A stretch of DNA of 61,734 nt from Geobacteraceae bacterium. GTDB lineage: Bacteria; Desulfobacterota; Desulfuromonadia; Geobacterales; Geobacteraceae. The first letter of the stretch is position 1, and every line of letters begins with the position of its first letter. This document shows positions 49,186 through 58,927 of this stretch, piece by piece. The translations under genes were made by a program, and so were the position numbers. Location: the NCBI GenBank assembly GCA_029975275.1, contig JARKPN010000097.1, forward strand, positions 1-61,734. The letters run 5' to 3'. The notes beneath the pieces are model-generated. The model was given only the letters and a program-made list of their open reading frames with translations. It ran no database searches and was not told where the DNA came from.

Positions 49186-49707
49186 TTACTGCCGCCATGG
49201 GAAGGGGACCCCGGCACGCGTGGCCTCGGCATCGAGATCGGAGAGCTGGCCGGTAAGCTCGCCGATCCTGGCCTCATCCCGCTGAACCTCATCCAGCTTG
49301 GCCTGGTAGGCCTCGCGGTTGCGGGCATAGGTTTGCACTACCAGCGTTCGGCGCAGCTGCGCCAGCTCTTCCCGCTTGGTCGGCAGACCGTCCTGCAACG
49401 CCTTGATCTCCCCTCTCAGGCGGGCATACCTGGACCGCCACCACGACTCGTCGTGGCCTCCGTAGAGGCCCGGCCCGGTCTGGACCGTCGGAGCTGGCAG
49501 CGGGACGGAAGCCGGGTCGGCTTCGGATCCCTGTCTACTCTCCTCCGACTTGATCACCTTGACTTTCTTCAGATATTTCTTCGGTACGTTCTGGGGATTG
49601 TCGGTAAAGTTCACAACCCCCTTGTCGTCAACCCACTGGTAGGTATCGGCGTATGCCGCAATCGAGACGCCAAAGACCACTGACAGCAACACAAGGATCG
49701 TTTTCAT
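49186..49707 (-). CDS. Exported DUF4124 coiled-coil protein, first copy
   Basis: A 173-residue periplasmic protein. After the signal peptide (MKTILVLLSVVFGVSIAAYA) comes a DUF4124 motif, DTYQWVDDKGVVNFTDNPQN, then PKKYLKKVKVIKS, a Pro-rich linker and a C-terminal coiled coil (about 100-160) built of RLRGEIKALQDGL and RDEARIGELTGQL. The AGGGGAG before ATG 49707 fixes the start; the frame is open far upstream but non-coding. The function of DUF4124 proteins is not known. A paralogue with the same plan is at 57979. Confidence 0.85.
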   Translation of the reverse strand: MKTILVLLSVVFGVSIAAYADTYQWVDDKGVVNFTDNPQNVPKKYLKKVKVIKSEESRQGSEADPASVPLPAPTVQTGPGLYGGHDESWWRSRYARLRGEIKALQDGLPTKREELAQLRRTLVVQTYARNREAYQAKLDEVQRDEARIGELTGQLSDLDAEATRAGVPFPWRQ

Positions 49708-49870
49708 GGCAAGCTCCCCTCCGAATTCCTTCTGTACCTGTTCATTATTCTGCCGTAACCGATCGTCATGGTCAATAACATTGACATGCAAAGCATAATT
49801 GCGGCACACTAAGGCGCTCCCATGGAGCACCCCTGGAAGGGGAAGCAACGTCAACGCGGAGGCTGACAGC

Positions 49871-50308
49871 ATGAAACCCTGGATCTGGATAGCAGGCGGG
49901 ATCGCCCTGACCGCCCTGGAGCTCATCGTCCCGTCTTTCACCATCATCTGGTTCGGGCTGGCGGCCGTCGTGGTCGGCCTGCTCTCCTTCATACCGGGCC
50001 TGGATTCGCTCGCCGTCCAGCTGGGACTCTGGGCGGCCCTGTCCGGGGCCTTCACCTACTTCTGGTTCAAGTACTTCCGTCAACAGACAAAGACCCTGTC
50101 GGGCCAGAGCAAGGAGGCAATCATAGGCAAGTCGGGCATCGTGGTCAAGGTCGGCAACTCCACCTTCCCCGGGGGTGTCATCCGCTTCCCCATAGCAGTG
50201 CTCGGCTCGGACGAGTGGTTCTTTCTCTCGAACGAGCCGCTCAATGTAGGGGATCGGGGAGTTATCGTGGATATTGCCGGCGACAGGCTGGTTATAAAAA
50301 AAGGCTGA
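49871..50308 (+). CDS. NfeD-family membrane protein paired with slipin
   Basis: A 145-residue protein with two or three N-terminal helices (WIWIAGGIALTALELIVPSF, IIWFGLAAVVVGLLSFI, and a third) and a C-terminal OB-fold domain (about 80-145) containing GKSGIVVKVGNS and GVIVDIAGDRLVIKK. This is the short NfeD1b type found beside stomatin-like genes. GGAGG precedes the ATG at 49871. It sits 24 bp before the SPFH gene, the classic NfeD-slipin pair, thought to act in membrane quality control. Confidence 0.92.
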   Translation: MKPWIWIAGGIALTALELIVPSFTIIWFGLAAVVVGLLSFIPGLDSLAVQLGLWAALSGAFTYFWFKYFRQQTKTLSGQSKEAIIGKSGIVVKVGNSTFPGGVIRFPIAVLGSDEWFFLSNEPLNVGDRGVIVDIAGDRLVIKKG

Positions 50309-50332
50309 AACTTCAAACAAGGGGAGGGGTAT

Positions 50333-51178
50333 ATGGCACCGGTGGCTGTTTTTGTAATCTTCGCGCTCGCCGTGGCGGCAACCATCATGATGGGGGTACG
50401 TATCGTTCCCCAGGGGTACGAGTACGTGGTGCAGCGTCTCGGCAAGTACCACGTGACCCTCAAGCCCGGCCTGAACTTCATCATACCCTACATCGACATC
50501 GTGGCCCATCGCATCTCCACCAAGGACATGCCGCTGGAGATCGGCTCCCAGGAGGCCATCACCAAGGACAACGCGGTGATCGTCTGCAACGCCATCGCAT
50601 TCATCAAGGTCATCGACCCGGTGCTGGCGGTCTACGGCATATCCAACTTCGAGTACGCCATCCAGAACCTGATCATGACCACTCTCAGGGCGATTATCGG
50701 CGAGATGGAGCTGGACGTGGCCCTCTCCTCCCGTGACACCATCAAGGCGAGGCTCAGGGAGATCATCTCCGGCGACGTGGTGGACTGGGGGATATCGGTC
50801 AAGTCCGTGGAGATCCAGGACATCAAGCCGTCGGCGTCCATGCAGAGCGCCATGGAGCAGCAGGCGGCGGCGGAGAGGACCAAGAGGGCGGCCATCCTGG
50901 AGGCCGAAGGGCGCAAGGCCGCGGTCATCCTGGACGCGGAGGGGAAGCTGGAGGCGGCCAGGAAGGAGGCCGAGGCCCAGGTGACCCTGGCCGAGGCGTC
51001 TGCCAAGGCCATCGAGAACATTGCCCGGGCCGTGGGGGACAAGGAGCTGCCGGCCATGTTCCTGCTGGGCGATCGCTACGTGGGCGCCATGCAGAAGCTG
51101 GCCGCTTCGCCGAACACCAAGACCTATGTCCTGCCGGCCGACCTGCTGGAGGCGGTCAAAGGGATCCTGCACCGGTAA
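50333..51178 (+). CDS. SPFH/stomatin-like protein (slipin, QmcA type)
   Basis: A 281-residue SPFH protein with one N-terminal helix (VAVFVIFALAVAATIMMGV), the SPFH domain starting VPQGYEYVVQRLGKYHVTL, the DMPLEIGSQEAITKDNAVI strand pair, and a C-terminal Ala/Glu coiled coil (about 180-245). Such proteins form ring-like scaffolds in the membrane and control proteases; the NfeD partner upstream agrees. Length is typical of QmcA/paraslipin rather than flotillin. The window therefore contains both main bacterial SPFH-NfeD systems. The HPP gene converges on it 19 bp downstream. Confidence 0.94.
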   Translation: MAPVAVFVIFALAVAATIMMGVRIVPQGYEYVVQRLGKYHVTLKPGLNFIIPYIDIVAHRISTKDMPLEIGSQEAITKDNAVIVCNAIAFIKVIDPVLAVYGISNFEYAIQNLIMTTLRAIIGEMELDVALSSRDTIKARLREIISGDVVDWGISVKSVEIQDIKPSASMQSAMEQQAAAERTKRAAILEAEGRKAAVILDAEGKLEAARKEAEAQVTLAEASAKAIENIARAVGDKELPAMFLLGDRYVGAMQKLAASPNTKTYVLPADLLEAVKGILHR

Positions 51179-51197
51179 GGTCGTCGGCAGCCTCGAT

Positions 51198-51722
51198 TCA
51201 AATCCAGTGCTTCGGGTACTGGCGGTGGTTCACCACGTTGTTGGTCAGCAGGGCGACCGCCAGCAGGATCACGACCCCCGCCAGGACCGGAAACAGCAGG
51301 AAACCGATACCGGCGTGACCCTGCACGCCGATGAGGGCGGTGGCGCCGCCCGGGGGATGGATAGTGCGGGTGAAGTACATCAGCAGGATGGCGAGCCCGA
51401 CGGCGGCGGCCATGGCAGCGGGCCCGGAGCCGAACAGGGCCACGATGGTCACCGCCGTGGATGCGGACAGCAGGTGACCGCCGACCAGGTTGCGCGGCTG
51501 GGCCATCGGCGACTCGCTGGCCCCGAACAGGAGCACGGCGGATGCTCCGAACGAGCCGATGAGCAAAGGGTGTCCGGCCAGCCTGGTGACCAGCAGGATG
51601 GCGAGTATGGAGAGGGTCCCGCTGACCGCTCCCCAGACGGCGTACTTGAACGACAACGGCTGGTAACTTCCCCTGAAATGCCCCTTTATCTTCCCGGGTA
51701 ACCGGGTCAGCCTTTTTTTCAC
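51198..51722 (-). CDS. HPP-family integral membrane protein
   Basis: A 174-residue protein with four membrane helices and the name-giving motif TIHPPGGATALIGV. HPP proteins include plant chloroplast nitrite transporters, and bacterial members are presumed transporters. The N-terminal region is basic (KKRLTRLPGKIKGHFRGSYQ). Start is GTG at 51722; no strong ribosome site is visible. It is preceded by the rluB gene on the same strand with a 41-bp gap, so co-transcription is possible. Confidence 0.85.
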   Translation of the reverse strand: MKKRLTRLPGKIKGHFRGSYQPLSFKYAVWGAVSGTLSILAILLVTRLAGHPLLIGSFGASAVLLFGASESPMAQPRNLVGGHLLSASTAVTIVALFGSGPAAMAAAVGLAILLMYFTRTIHPPGGATALIGVQGHAGIGFLLFPVLAGVVILLAVALLTNNVVNHRQYPKHWI

Positions 51723-51763
51723 GTGACCGCTCCCCCTATCGTTATCACATTGAAATTCAAAAT

Positions 51764-52651
51764 TTACCTTTTTCGCCCGCTTCCTTTGCTTCGGGTTTTC
51801 CTTTCCCTGACCTTTTCCATGGATCCCTTATCTCTTGCTTCTCCCGTGGGTTTCCCGGCAACCGGCCCGGCAGGAGCTCCGCGCTCCCTTTTCTCGTTCC
51901 GGGGCGCGGCAACCGGCTTCGAGGGCTTCCGGGACCTGCCCCCGTCACGGAGGCGCTCCACCTCGTCTCCGGTAAGCGCCCGGTATTCTCCCGGCCTGAT
52001 GCCTTGCAGGTCGAGGAAGGCGTAGCTCACCCGCTTCAGGCGCACCACCGAGAGCCCGACCGCCTCGCACATCCTGCGCACCTGACGGTAACGTCCCTCG
52101 TGGATGGTTATGGAGAGCCAGGTGTTGTTGTCGCTCTCCTTCACCAGCGAGACCGCCGCCGGCGCGGTCCTGCCGTCTTCCAGCTCCACCCCGGCGGCCA
52201 GCCTGCGCAACTGCTCTTCCGCCACCTTGCCCCGCACCCGCACGTGGTACCCCTTGTCCACCTGATGGCGGGGGTGGGCCAGGGCGTTGGCCCAGGCGCC
52301 GTCGTTGGTCAGGAGCAGCAGCCCCTCGGTGTTGTAATCCAGCCTCCCGACCGGATAGACCCGCTCTTTGACGTCCTTCAGCAGGTCGGTGACCAGGGGA
52401 CGCCCTTCCGGGTCCTTCAGGGTGGTCATGTAGCCGGCCGGCTTGTAGAGGAGCAGATAGACCCCGACCACCGACACGGTGACCTTTCTGCCGTCCAGGG
52501 TTATGGTGTCCCGATCCGGGTCGGCCTTGGCCCCCAGTTCGGTGACGGTCACCCCGTTCACCGCCACCCGCCCGGCGGTTATCAACTCCTCGGCCCGGCG
52601 GCGCGAGGTTATTCCGGCCCGTGACAGGATCTTCTGCAGACGTTCTTCCAT
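51764..52651 (-). CDS. rluB: rRNA pseudouridine synthase of the RluB/RsuA group
   Basis: A 295-residue enzyme. An S4 RNA-binding domain (about 3-50, RLQKILSRAGITSRRRAEEL) precedes the catalytic domain with the aspartate in VGRLDYNTEGLLLL and the C-terminal EGRYRQVRRMCEAVGLSVV motif. It would modify a helix of 23S rRNA; RluB is closest, RsuA/RluE cannot be excluded. The last about 60 residues are a very basic Lys/Arg/Pro tail, common in this family. GGGGAGACACC before ATG 52651 sets the start. Confidence 0.92.
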   Translation of the reverse strand: MEERLQKILSRAGITSRRRAEELITAGRVAVNGVTVTELGAKADPDRDTITLDGRKVTVSVVGVYLLLYKPAGYMTTLKDPEGRPLVTDLLKDVKERVYPVGRLDYNTEGLLLLTNDGAWANALAHPRHQVDKGYHVRVRGKVAEEQLRRLAAGVELEDGRTAPAAVSLVKESDNNTWLSITIHEGRYRQVRRMCEAVGLSVVRLKRVSYAFLDLQGIRPGEYRALTGDEVERLRDGGRSRKPSKPVAAPRNEKRERGAPAGPVAGKPTGEARDKGSMEKVRERKTRSKGSGRKR

Positions 52652-52672
52652 GGTGTCTCCCCAAAACGGCAA

Positions 52673-52692
52673 AAGGGGCCTTATCGCCCCTT
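52673..52692 (-). terminator. Probable terminator between accA and rluB
   Basis: On the minus strand AAGGGGC, a six-base loop and GCCCCTT are followed by TTG; the T run is short, so read-through is likely. Confidence 0.5.
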
Positions 52693-52735
52693 CAACCTGA
52701 ATGCTTAATATCAACACCCATCCGTACCGGTCCGG

Positions 52736-53692
52736 CTATCCGGAAAACCTTGCCATCTGGCGGAACTTGTCGTAGCGTCCGTCCAGAAGCTTCTCGACCG
52801 GTATCTCCTTCAACTCCCGCAGGTTCCTGGCGATGGCCTCGTGCACGTTCCTCGCCGCGGCTTCATGGTCTCGATGGGCGCCTCCCGGAGGCTCCGGGAC
52901 GATCTCGTCGATAACTTGCAGCTCCTTCAAATCGCGGGCGGTCGGCTTCAGGGCCTCGGCCGCCGTCTCTCCCTTGGTGCCGTCGGACCAGAGGATGGCG
53001 GCGCATCCCTCCGGCGAGATCACGGAGTAGATGGAGTGCTGGAGCATCAGTATCCTGTCGCCCACCGCGATGGCCAGGGCGCCGCCCGACCCCCCTTCGC
53101 CGGTCACCACCACCACGATAGGCACCCGCAGTACGGACATCTCCATGAGGTTGCGCGCAATGGCCTCGGCCTGTCCCCGCTCCTCGGCGCCGATGCCGGG
53201 AAAGGCGCCGGGGGTGTCCACGAAGGTTATGATCGGCAGGTTGAACCGCTCGGCCATTTCCATCAGCCTCAGGGCCTTGCGGTACCCCTCAGGGTTGGGC
53301 ATGCCGAAATTCCGGTAGACCTTTTCCTTGGTGTCCCGCCCTTTCTGGTGTCCGATTACCATAACCGGCTCGCCGTCCAGCCTGGCGAGGCCGGCCACGA
53401 TGGCAGGGTCGTCGGCGAACTTGCGGTCGCCGTGCAGTTCCACGAAATCGGTGAAAATGAGCCTGATGTAGTCCAGGGTGAACGGACGGTTTATATGGCG
53501 CGCCACCTGCACCGTCTGCCAGCGGGTCAGATTGGAGAAGATATCCTCCCTCATCTTCTCCGCTTTCTTCTCCAGGTGGCGGATTTCCGCCTTGAGGTCC
53601 ATCGTCTCGCCGGACAGCCTCGTCAGCTCGTGGATCTGATCCTCCAGCTCGGCAATGGGCTTTTCAAAGTCGAGATACGTTTGCAGCGGCAT
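52736..53692 (-). CDS. accA: Acetyl-CoA carboxylase carboxyltransferase subunit alpha
   Basis: A 318-residue subunit of the carboxyltransferase that makes malonyl-CoA for fatty acid synthesis. Family motifs: N-terminal [26 protein letters not shown]-like [39 protein letters not shown] and [14 protein letters not shown], which form the oxyanion and biotin site. AAGGAGACC before ATG 53692 decides the start; a GTG at 53740 would overlap dnaE. It lies 44 bp after dnaE on the same strand, a gene order also seen in other Geobacter-like genomes. Confidence 0.97.
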   Translation of the reverse strand: MPLQTYLDFEKPIAELEDQIHELTRLSGETMDLKAEIRHLEKKAEKMREDIFSNLTRWQTVQVARHINRPFTLDYIRLIFTDFVELHGDRKFADDPAIVAGLARLDGEPVMVIGHQKGRDTKEKVYRNFGMPNPEGYRKALRLMEMAERFNLPIITFVDTPGAFPGIGAEERGQAEAIARNLMEMSVLRVPIVVVVTGEGGSGGALAIAVGDRILMLQHSIYSVISPEGCAAILWSDGTKGETAAEALKPTARDLKELQVIDEIVPEPPGGAHRDHEAAARNVHEAIARNLRELKEIPVEKLLDGRYDKFRQMARFSG

Positions 53693-53736
53693 TTTCCTGG
53701 TCTCCTTGGGGTTTCTCTTCAGCATTCCGTCCGTCC

Positions 53737-56700
53737 TCACTCGAAGGAGGTGACATTATACCCGAACAAACCTTCCGCCTCCAGCGACAAATCGTCGCTC
53801 GGCCGGACCGAGTACTCCCCGGGGAGACGGATGACCGCCCGGCAGGTATCCGGTATGACCATTTGCAGTATCGCCGGACAGTCGCCGTGATGGCGGGTGA
53901 TGATCTCCCTGAGGGAGACCAGCTGATCCCGGCGCACCCCCGAGGCGTCCAGGGTGAACCGGACCCTGCGGGAATGGGTCTCCTTGAGAGAGGCCAGGGG
54001 GGTCACGTCGGTCGCCTTGATCTTGCAGCTCTCCTCGCCGATTTCCACAATGCCCGTGACCAGAAGGGGGTCGTCGCTCTTGAGGTACCCGGAGGCCCCG
54101 GCATAGACGTCGGGAAAAACCATCACCTCCACGGTGCCCAACTGGTCCTCGATGTACGCGAAAGCCATGCGGTCCCCTTTCTTGGTGATTTTTTCCGTGA
54201 GCGAGGCGACAATGCCGCAGATCTTCACCTCGCTCCTGTCGCCACGCTCGGCCAGGGAGGTGGTATTGGCCGTGGAGTACTTCCTGACGTCGTTGCCATA
54301 CCGGTCGAGCGGGTGGCCGGTGATGTAGAAGCCGAGGGCCTCCTTTTCAAAGGAGAGGAGCTCCTTTTCCCGCCACTCGGGGATGTCCGGGAGGGATCGG
54401 AAACCGTTGCCGCCGGTCTTGACCACCTCGGCCTCGTCGAACAGGGATGCCTGGGCGCCGGCCCGCTCCTTCTGGAGCTTCTGGCCCAGCTCCATGGCGT
54501 TCTCCAGCACCGCGGCCATCTGGGCCCTCCTGGCGCCGGTGGAGTCAAAGGCCCCGCACTTGATGAGGGACTCGATGACCCTCCGGTTCACCCGCCGCAG
54601 GTCCACGCGGGTGCAGAAATCGAACAGGTCGCTGAACGCGTCGTCGCCCCTCGCCTCGATGATTGCCTCCACCGCGGAGGCGCCCACGTTCTTGACCGCG
54701 CCGAGTCCGAAGCGGATGGAGTTTTCCCTTACCGTGAAGGAGAGGTCAGAGGCGTTGATGTCGGGGGGCAGCACCTGGATCCCCATCTCCCGGCATTCGG
54801 TAATGTTCTTGGTCACCTTGTCCGAGGAGTCCATGTCCTCGGTCAGCAGGGCCGCCATGAACTCCACCGGGTAGTGGGCCTTGAGGTAGGCGGTCTGGTA
54901 GGCGATGAGGGCATAGGCAGCCGAGTGGGACTTATTGAAGCCGTACTCGGCGAACTTTGCCATCAGGTCGAAGATGGCCTCGGCCTTCTTCCCGTCGATG
55001 CCGTTCTCCCTCGCCCCGGCCAGGAAGATGTCGCGCTGCCTGGCCATCTCGGCCGGGTCCTTCTTCCCCATGGCGCGGCGCAGCAGGTCGGCTCCCCCCA
55101 GGGAATAGCCGGCCAGGGTGCGGGCGATCTGCATGACCTGCTCCTGGTAGACTATGACGCCGTAGGTGTCCTTGAGGATCGGCTGGAGCTGGGGCAGGTC
55201 GTAGGTGACCTCCTTCCTGCCGTGCTTCCGGTCGATGAAGTCGTCCACCATGCCGGATCCCAGCGGGCCGGGGCGGTACAGGGCGCAGACCGCGATGATG
55301 TCCTCGAAGCAGGACGGCTTCAGCTTGACCAGCAGCTCCTTCATGCCGCTGGACTCCAGCTGGAACACGCCGGTGGTGTTGCCGGACTGGAGGAGCTGGT
55401 AGGTGGTCTCGTCGTCGTCCCCCAGCTCGTTGATGTCGAACAGCGGATTTTTACCGGCCCGGATCAGCTTGACCGCATTGTCGATGACGGTCAGGTTCTT
55501 GAGTCCCAGGAAGTCGAACTTCACCAGGCCGATCTTCTCCACGTACTTCATGGAGAACTGGGTGGTGATGGAGTTGCTCTTCTGGTCCATGTAGACCGGG
55601 CAGAACGCCTCCAGGGTGTCCGGTGCCACCACCACGCCGGCGGCATGGGTGGAGGCGTGCCGGGTCAGCCCTTCGAGGCAGAGGGCCGTGTCGAGGAGCT
55701 CCTTGATCCGCGGGTCGGCGCCGGCCATCTCGGAGAGCTTGGGCTCCTTCCTGATGGCCTCGGCCAGCTGGATATTGAGCACGTTGGGGACCAGCTTGGC
55801 GATCCGGTCCACCTCGCCGTAGGAGTAGTTGAGCGCCCGCCCCACGTCGCGGATGGCTCCCTTGGCCGCCATGGTGCCGAAGGTGATGATCTGGCAGACC
55901 CGGTCGCGGCCGTACTTCTCGGTCACGTAGAGGATCACCTCTTCGCGCCGGTTCTGGCAGAAGTCCACGTCGATATCCGGCATGGAGATGCGTTCGGGGT
56001 TGAGGAAGCGTTCGAACAGCAGGTTGTAAGGGATCGGATCGATGTCGGTGATGCGGATGGCATAGGCCACCAGCGAACCGGCCGCCGAGCCCCTCCCCGG
56101 ACCCACCGGGATCCCCTGCTGCTTGGCCCAGTTGATGAAATCGGCCACGATCAGGAAGTAGCCGGGGAAGCCCATCTTGATGATGCAGTCCAGCTCGGTC
56201 TCCAGGCGGCTCCGGTAGGACTGCTCCTCCTCGGCGGAAAAGTCCTGCCGTTTTTTCCGGATATGGGCCAGCCGGGAATCCAGCCCCTCCCTGGCCAGCC
56301 GGGTCAGCTCCTCCTCAAGCGACTGCCCTTCCGGCAGTTCGTACCGGGGGAAGTGGTAGGTCTTGAAGTCGAAGCTCAGGTCGCAGCGGTCGGCGATGGC
56401 CAGGGAATTGGCGATGGACTCGGGGACGTGGGAAAAGGAGGCCCGCATCTCCGTGGACGACTTGAAATAGAACTCGTCCGCAGAGAAGCACATGCGGGAC
56501 GGGTCCTCCATGGTCTTGCCGGTCTGGATGCAGAGGAGCACCTCGTGGGGCTTGGCGTCCTCCCGGTTGAGGTAGTGACAGTCGTTGGTGGCCACAAGAG
56601 GGAGCCCCAGCTCTCCGGCAATCTGCAGCAGACCCTTGTTGGCCCTCTCCTGTTCGGGGAGGGTGTTGTGCTGGATCTCCAGGTAGTAGCGCCCCGGGAA

Positions 56701-57204
56701 GATCCCGGCATAACCGGCGGCGGCGGCCCGGGCATCCTCTATCCGGCCGCTCTCGCACAGCCAGGCCACTTCCCCCTTGAGGCAGGCCGACATGGCGATG
56801 AGGCCGGAGGAATATTCCCGCAGGACCTCCTTGTCGATGCGCGGCCGGTAGTAGAAACCCTCCTTGTAGCCGATGGACACCAGCCTGCTGAGGTTGCGGT
56901 ATCCCTCCAGGTTCTGGCAGAGCAGGACCAGGTGGTAGGAGGCGTCGCCTATCCCCCTGGCATCCTTGGAAAAACGCGATTCGGGCGCCAGGTAGACCTC
57001 GCAGCCGATAATGGGTTTGATCCCGGCGGACTGGCACTTCAGGTAGAACTCGATGGCGCCGAACATGTTGCCGTGGTCGGTCAGGGCCACCGCCGGCATG
57101 CCGTAGTCGACCGCCTTCTTCACCAGGTCGCCGATGCGGATGGCGCCGTCGAGGAGGGAATACTGGGTATGCACGTGGAGGTGAACGAATTTCGAGTGGT
57201 CCAT
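53737..57204 (-). CDS. dnaE: DNA polymerase III subunit alpha
   Basis: A 1155-residue replicative polymerase. The PHP domain is at the N-terminus ([29 protein letters not shown]), the polymerase palm has the catalytic aspartates in the [13 protein letters not shown] stretch, then [15 protein letters not shown], helix-hairpin-helix and OB-fold domains ([20 protein letters not shown]). Length is typical of the DnaE1 type. ATG 57204 is preferred to an upstream ATG at 57261. A large antisense open frame (53863-57219) is only its shadow. Upstream lies the non-coding region discussed under 57483. Confidence 0.97.
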   Translation of the reverse strand: MDHSKFVHLHVHTQYSLLDGAIRIGDLVKKAVDYGMPAVALTDHGNMFGAIEFYLKCQSAGIKPIIGCEVYLAPESRFSKDARGIGDASYHLVLLCQNLEGYRNLSRLVSIGYKEGFYYRPRIDKEVLREYSSGLIAMSACLKGEVAWLCESGRIEDARAAAAGYAGIFPGRYYLEIQHNTLPEQERANKGLLQIAGELGLPLVATNDCHYLNREDAKPHEVLLCIQTGKTMEDPSRMCFSADEFYFKSSTEMRASFSHVPESIANSLAIADRCDLSFDFKTYHFPRYELPEGQSLEEELTRLAREGLDSRLAHIRKKRQDFSAEEEQSYRSRLETELDCIIKMGFPGYFLIVADFINWAKQQGIPVGPGRGSAAGSLVAYAIRITDIDPIPYNLLFERFLNPERISMPDIDVDFCQNRREEVILYVTEKYGRDRVCQIITFGTMAAKGAIRDVGRALNYSYGEVDRIAKLVPNVLNIQLAEAIRKEPKLSEMAGADPRIKELLDTALCLEGLTRHASTHAAGVVVAPDTLEAFCPVYMDQKSNSITTQFSMKYVEKIGLVKFDFLGLKNLTVIDNAVKLIRAGKNPLFDINELGDDDETTYQLLQSGNTTGVFQLESSGMKELLVKLKPSCFEDIIAVCALYRPGPLGSGMVDDFIDRKHGRKEVTYDLPQLQPILKDTYGVIVYQEQVMQIARTLAGYSLGGADLLRRAMGKKDPAEMARQRDIFLAGARENGIDGKKAEAIFDLMAKFAEYGFNKSHSAAYALIAYQTAYLKAHYPVEFMAALLTEDMDSSDKVTKNITECREMGIQVLPPDINASDLSFTVRENSIRFGLGAVKNVGASAVEAIIEARGDDAFSDLFDFCTRVDLRRVNRRVIESLIKCGAFDSTGARRAQMAAVLENAMELGQKLQKERAGAQASLFDEAEVVKTGGNGFRSLPDIPEWREKELLSFEKEALGFYITGHPLDRYGNDVRKYSTANTTSLAERGDRSEVKICGIVASLTEKITKKGDRMAFAYIEDQLGTVEVMVFPDVYAGASGYLKSDDPLLVTGIVEIGEESCKIKATDVTPLASLKETHSRRVRFTLDASGVRRDQLVSLREIITRHHGDCPAILQMVIPDTCRAVIRLPGEYSVRPSDDLSLEAEGLFGYNVTSFE

Positions 57205-57482
57205 GGTACCTGTCTGTAGAAACGATAACGGGAGCAGCGCCCGAGGGCGGCTCCCTGACATGATGGGTCTGATCCTCGAACGAACGGAAAACGCCGGGAG
57301 AAATGATGGCTTGTTGCCCGTTGCCGCGGAAGAACTGCGACAACGGAAGTGACTGGCGGAGCCGTCGGACCGGGTGAAATTATGTCATGACCGGAGCACG
57401 GCTGTCAAGGGTATGGGAGTGGGCGAACAGGGCCACATACCGCCTTCCCCTGCGTGGGAGCATAATAAATTTTGACCTCCAC

Positions 57483-57510
57483 TTGACACGTAATACCAAG
57501 GGCGTATACT
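57483..57510 (+). promoter_or_regulatory. Strong sigma-70 promoter of a non-coding transcript
   Basis: TTGACA (57483-57488), 16 bp, TATACT (57505-57510), followed by no credible coding sequence. Transcription would start near 57517. The stretch 57205-57482 holds nothing else recognisable apart from the likely leftward dnaE promoter. Confidence 0.75.
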
Positions 57511-57516
57511 GGAATT

Positions 57517-57950
57517 ACACGGCGGAAGCTCTTTGAAAATTGCTCTGGGATGCAGGTACGGGCAGGTGAGTAAACTGACTACCACAAAACATTTTATAAT
57601 GGCGGGTTCAGAGGTAGTGCGTACGCTCTTCCGGAAGGGAAACCTGAAACCTTTTCCCGCCAAATGCTAAAACAAAGGTCGGTATCAACAGATCCCCTAC
57701 GGCATTTCGGAGCAACTGATGATTGGCGTTACGGAGAATCACGGCGAAATCGTTTTTCTCATCCGCAAGGCGCGTAACACCGCTTGAAAAAGGGAACCGA
57801 GGGCGGCGGCCCGACTTCCGCGGCCGGAAAGGGGCGCGGATTCCGGAACCGTTTCAAGGGACACCGACGGATAAGAAGAAAGGATCTTTCCGTAACGCCA
57901 ATCAGAAACGACAAATAGCCGGGAGGTTTCCTCCCGGCTATTTGTCGTTT
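57517..57950 (+). ncRNA. Candidate structured non-coding RNA of unknown class
   Basis: A promoter at 57483 and a perfect terminator at 57906 bound about 430 nt with no supported gene. Inside are hairpins: GGTgAGT/ACTACC (57565-57583); GGCGGG/CCCGCC (57601-57661) enclosing TTCAGAGGT/AACCTGAA and a CTTCCGGAAGGG hairpin; and GGCGTTACGGAGAA with TTCTC and CGTAACACC (57725-57781). I looked for RNase P RNA, tmRNA, SRP RNA, 6S and c-di-GMP riboswitch signatures and did not find them. It could be a regulatory RNA or a leader whose gene was lost. Confidence 0.5.
57906..57950. terminator. Perfect bidirectional terminator
   Basis: A 21-bp perfect stem (AAACGACAAATAGCCGGGAGG and its complement) with a three-base loop; the A/T-rich outer stem provides T runs for both strands. 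It would end both the plus-strand RNA and the leftward DUF4124 gene. Confidence 0.93.
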
Positions 57951-57978
57951 CCCACCCCATGAGATATCCCTTGCCGGC

Positions 57979-58515
57979 TCACCGGTATTCGCCCGGGACC
58001 CCGGCCCGGGATGCGGCTTCGTTCAGGCTGTCCAGTTTCCTGCTCACCTCATCCCTGTGAAACCTGAGATTTTTTATGGTGTTCTGGATGCTCAGGTACT
58101 CGGTGCGCGACATCCCGCTGGTATCGGACAGGCGTTTGTTCAACTCCGTAATCCGGTCGTCGGTGGCTGCCACGTCCGTTCTGAGCGCCGAGAATTCGCC
58201 CTTCCATGTCGCCCCGCTCTTGCCGCCGAACAGGGTGTCCTTCTTCCCTTTCTCTTCAGGCGTCTCTCCCGCAACGGGGGAGACTTCCGTCCCCCTGGCC
58301 GGTGTGGCCTCTCCCGCGGTTTCGGCGGATCCCGCGTCCGACGGCCCGATATCGCCCATGGTCCTGACCTTTTTACGGTATTTCTTCGGCACCTGGGACA
58401 GGTCGTCGGCAAAGTTCACGGTCCCCTTGTCGTCCACCCATTTATAGGTTTCGGCAATGGAGCTTCCCACGCACGTGAACAGCAGCAGAACGAGAACTGA
58501 ACAGATTTTCACCAT
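57979..58515 (-). CDS. Exported DUF4124 coiled-coil protein, second copy
   Basis: A 178-residue periplasmic protein with signal peptide (ICSVLVLLLFTCVGSSIA), DUF4124 motif ETYKWVDDKGTVNFADDLSQ, PKKYRKKVRTMGD, a low-complexity linker (about 60-100) and a C-terminal coiled coil ending EAASRAGVPGEYR. Plan, motif order and even the ending (RAGVPG against RAGVPF in the other) match the copy at 49186, so the two are paralogues. The ATG at 58515 follows GAGGGAATCC. The HinT frame ends 67 bp upstream on the same strand. Confidence 0.85.
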   Translation of the reverse strand: MVKICSVLVLLLFTCVGSSIAETYKWVDDKGTVNFADDLSQVPKKYRKKVRTMGDIGPSDAGSAETAGEATPARGTEVSPVAGETPEEKGKKDTLFGGKSGATWKGEFSALRTDVAATDDRITELNKRLSDTSGMSRTEYLSIQNTIKNLRFHRDEVSRKLDSLNEAASRAGVPGEYR

Positions 58516-58582
58516 ATGGATTCCCTCCTCTGTGTGTTGTTGAACGGCAGAACCCGCCCTCCGGGTCGCGGCAGGCGCCTCA

Positions 58583-58927
58583 TTAGCCCGGCGGCCACTG
58601 GAGCTTTCTCCCGCCCAGCAGGTGGAAGTGCAGGTGGAACACCGATTGCCCGGCACCGGCGTTGTTGTTGTTGACGATGCGGAACCCGTCCTCGGAGACG
58701 CCCCTTTCCTTTGCCAGCCTGGCCGCGACCAGGAACACGTGCCCCACCATCCCCTCGTCCTCGGGAGCCAGGTCCAGCGAGTTAACCAGGTGCTTTTTGG
58801 AAATAAGCAGGAGATGGAGCGGCGCCACCGGGGCGATATCCTCGATGACGACGAGCTGATCGTCTTCATAAACCTTCCTGGCCGGGAGATGACCGGCGAC
58901 GATTTTGCAGAAAATGCAGTCTCCCAT
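58583..58927 (-). CDS. hinT: HIT-family nucleotide hydrolase (HinT), internal start of the fusion
   Basis: A 114-residue HinT-type protein with zinc-like CIFCKI at the N-terminus, VIEDIAPVAPLHLLLISKKH and the catalytic triad VFHLHFHLLGG. HinT enzymes hydrolyse purine nucleoside phosphoramidates. Its ATG has a perfect AAAGGAG seven to eight bases upstream, kept inside the TlyA frame, so separate translation is likely even though the TlyA stop is absent. Confidence 0.75.
   Translation of the reverse strand: MGDCIFCKIVAGHLPARKVYEDDQLVVIEDIAPVAPLHLLLISKKHLVNSLDLAPEDEGMVGHVFLVAARLAKERGVSEDGFRIVNNNNAGAGQSVFHLHFHLLGGRKLQWPPG

Noticed and set aside
53863-57219. A 1118-codon open frame antisense to dnaE
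   Set aside because: It is the antiphase reading of a highly GC-rich, well-conserved gene, has Gly/Val/His/Gln-rich shadow composition and matches no family.
57517-57950. RNase P RNA, tmRNA, SRP RNA, 6S RNA or c-di-GMP riboswitch
   Set aside because: None of the conserved cores I know (for example the RNase P GAGGAAAGUCC region) is present; kept only as an unknown structured RNA.
57723-57962. A 79-codon frame inside the orphan RNA unit
   Set aside because: TTG start without ribosome site, runs into the terminator stem, low-complexity basic composition.
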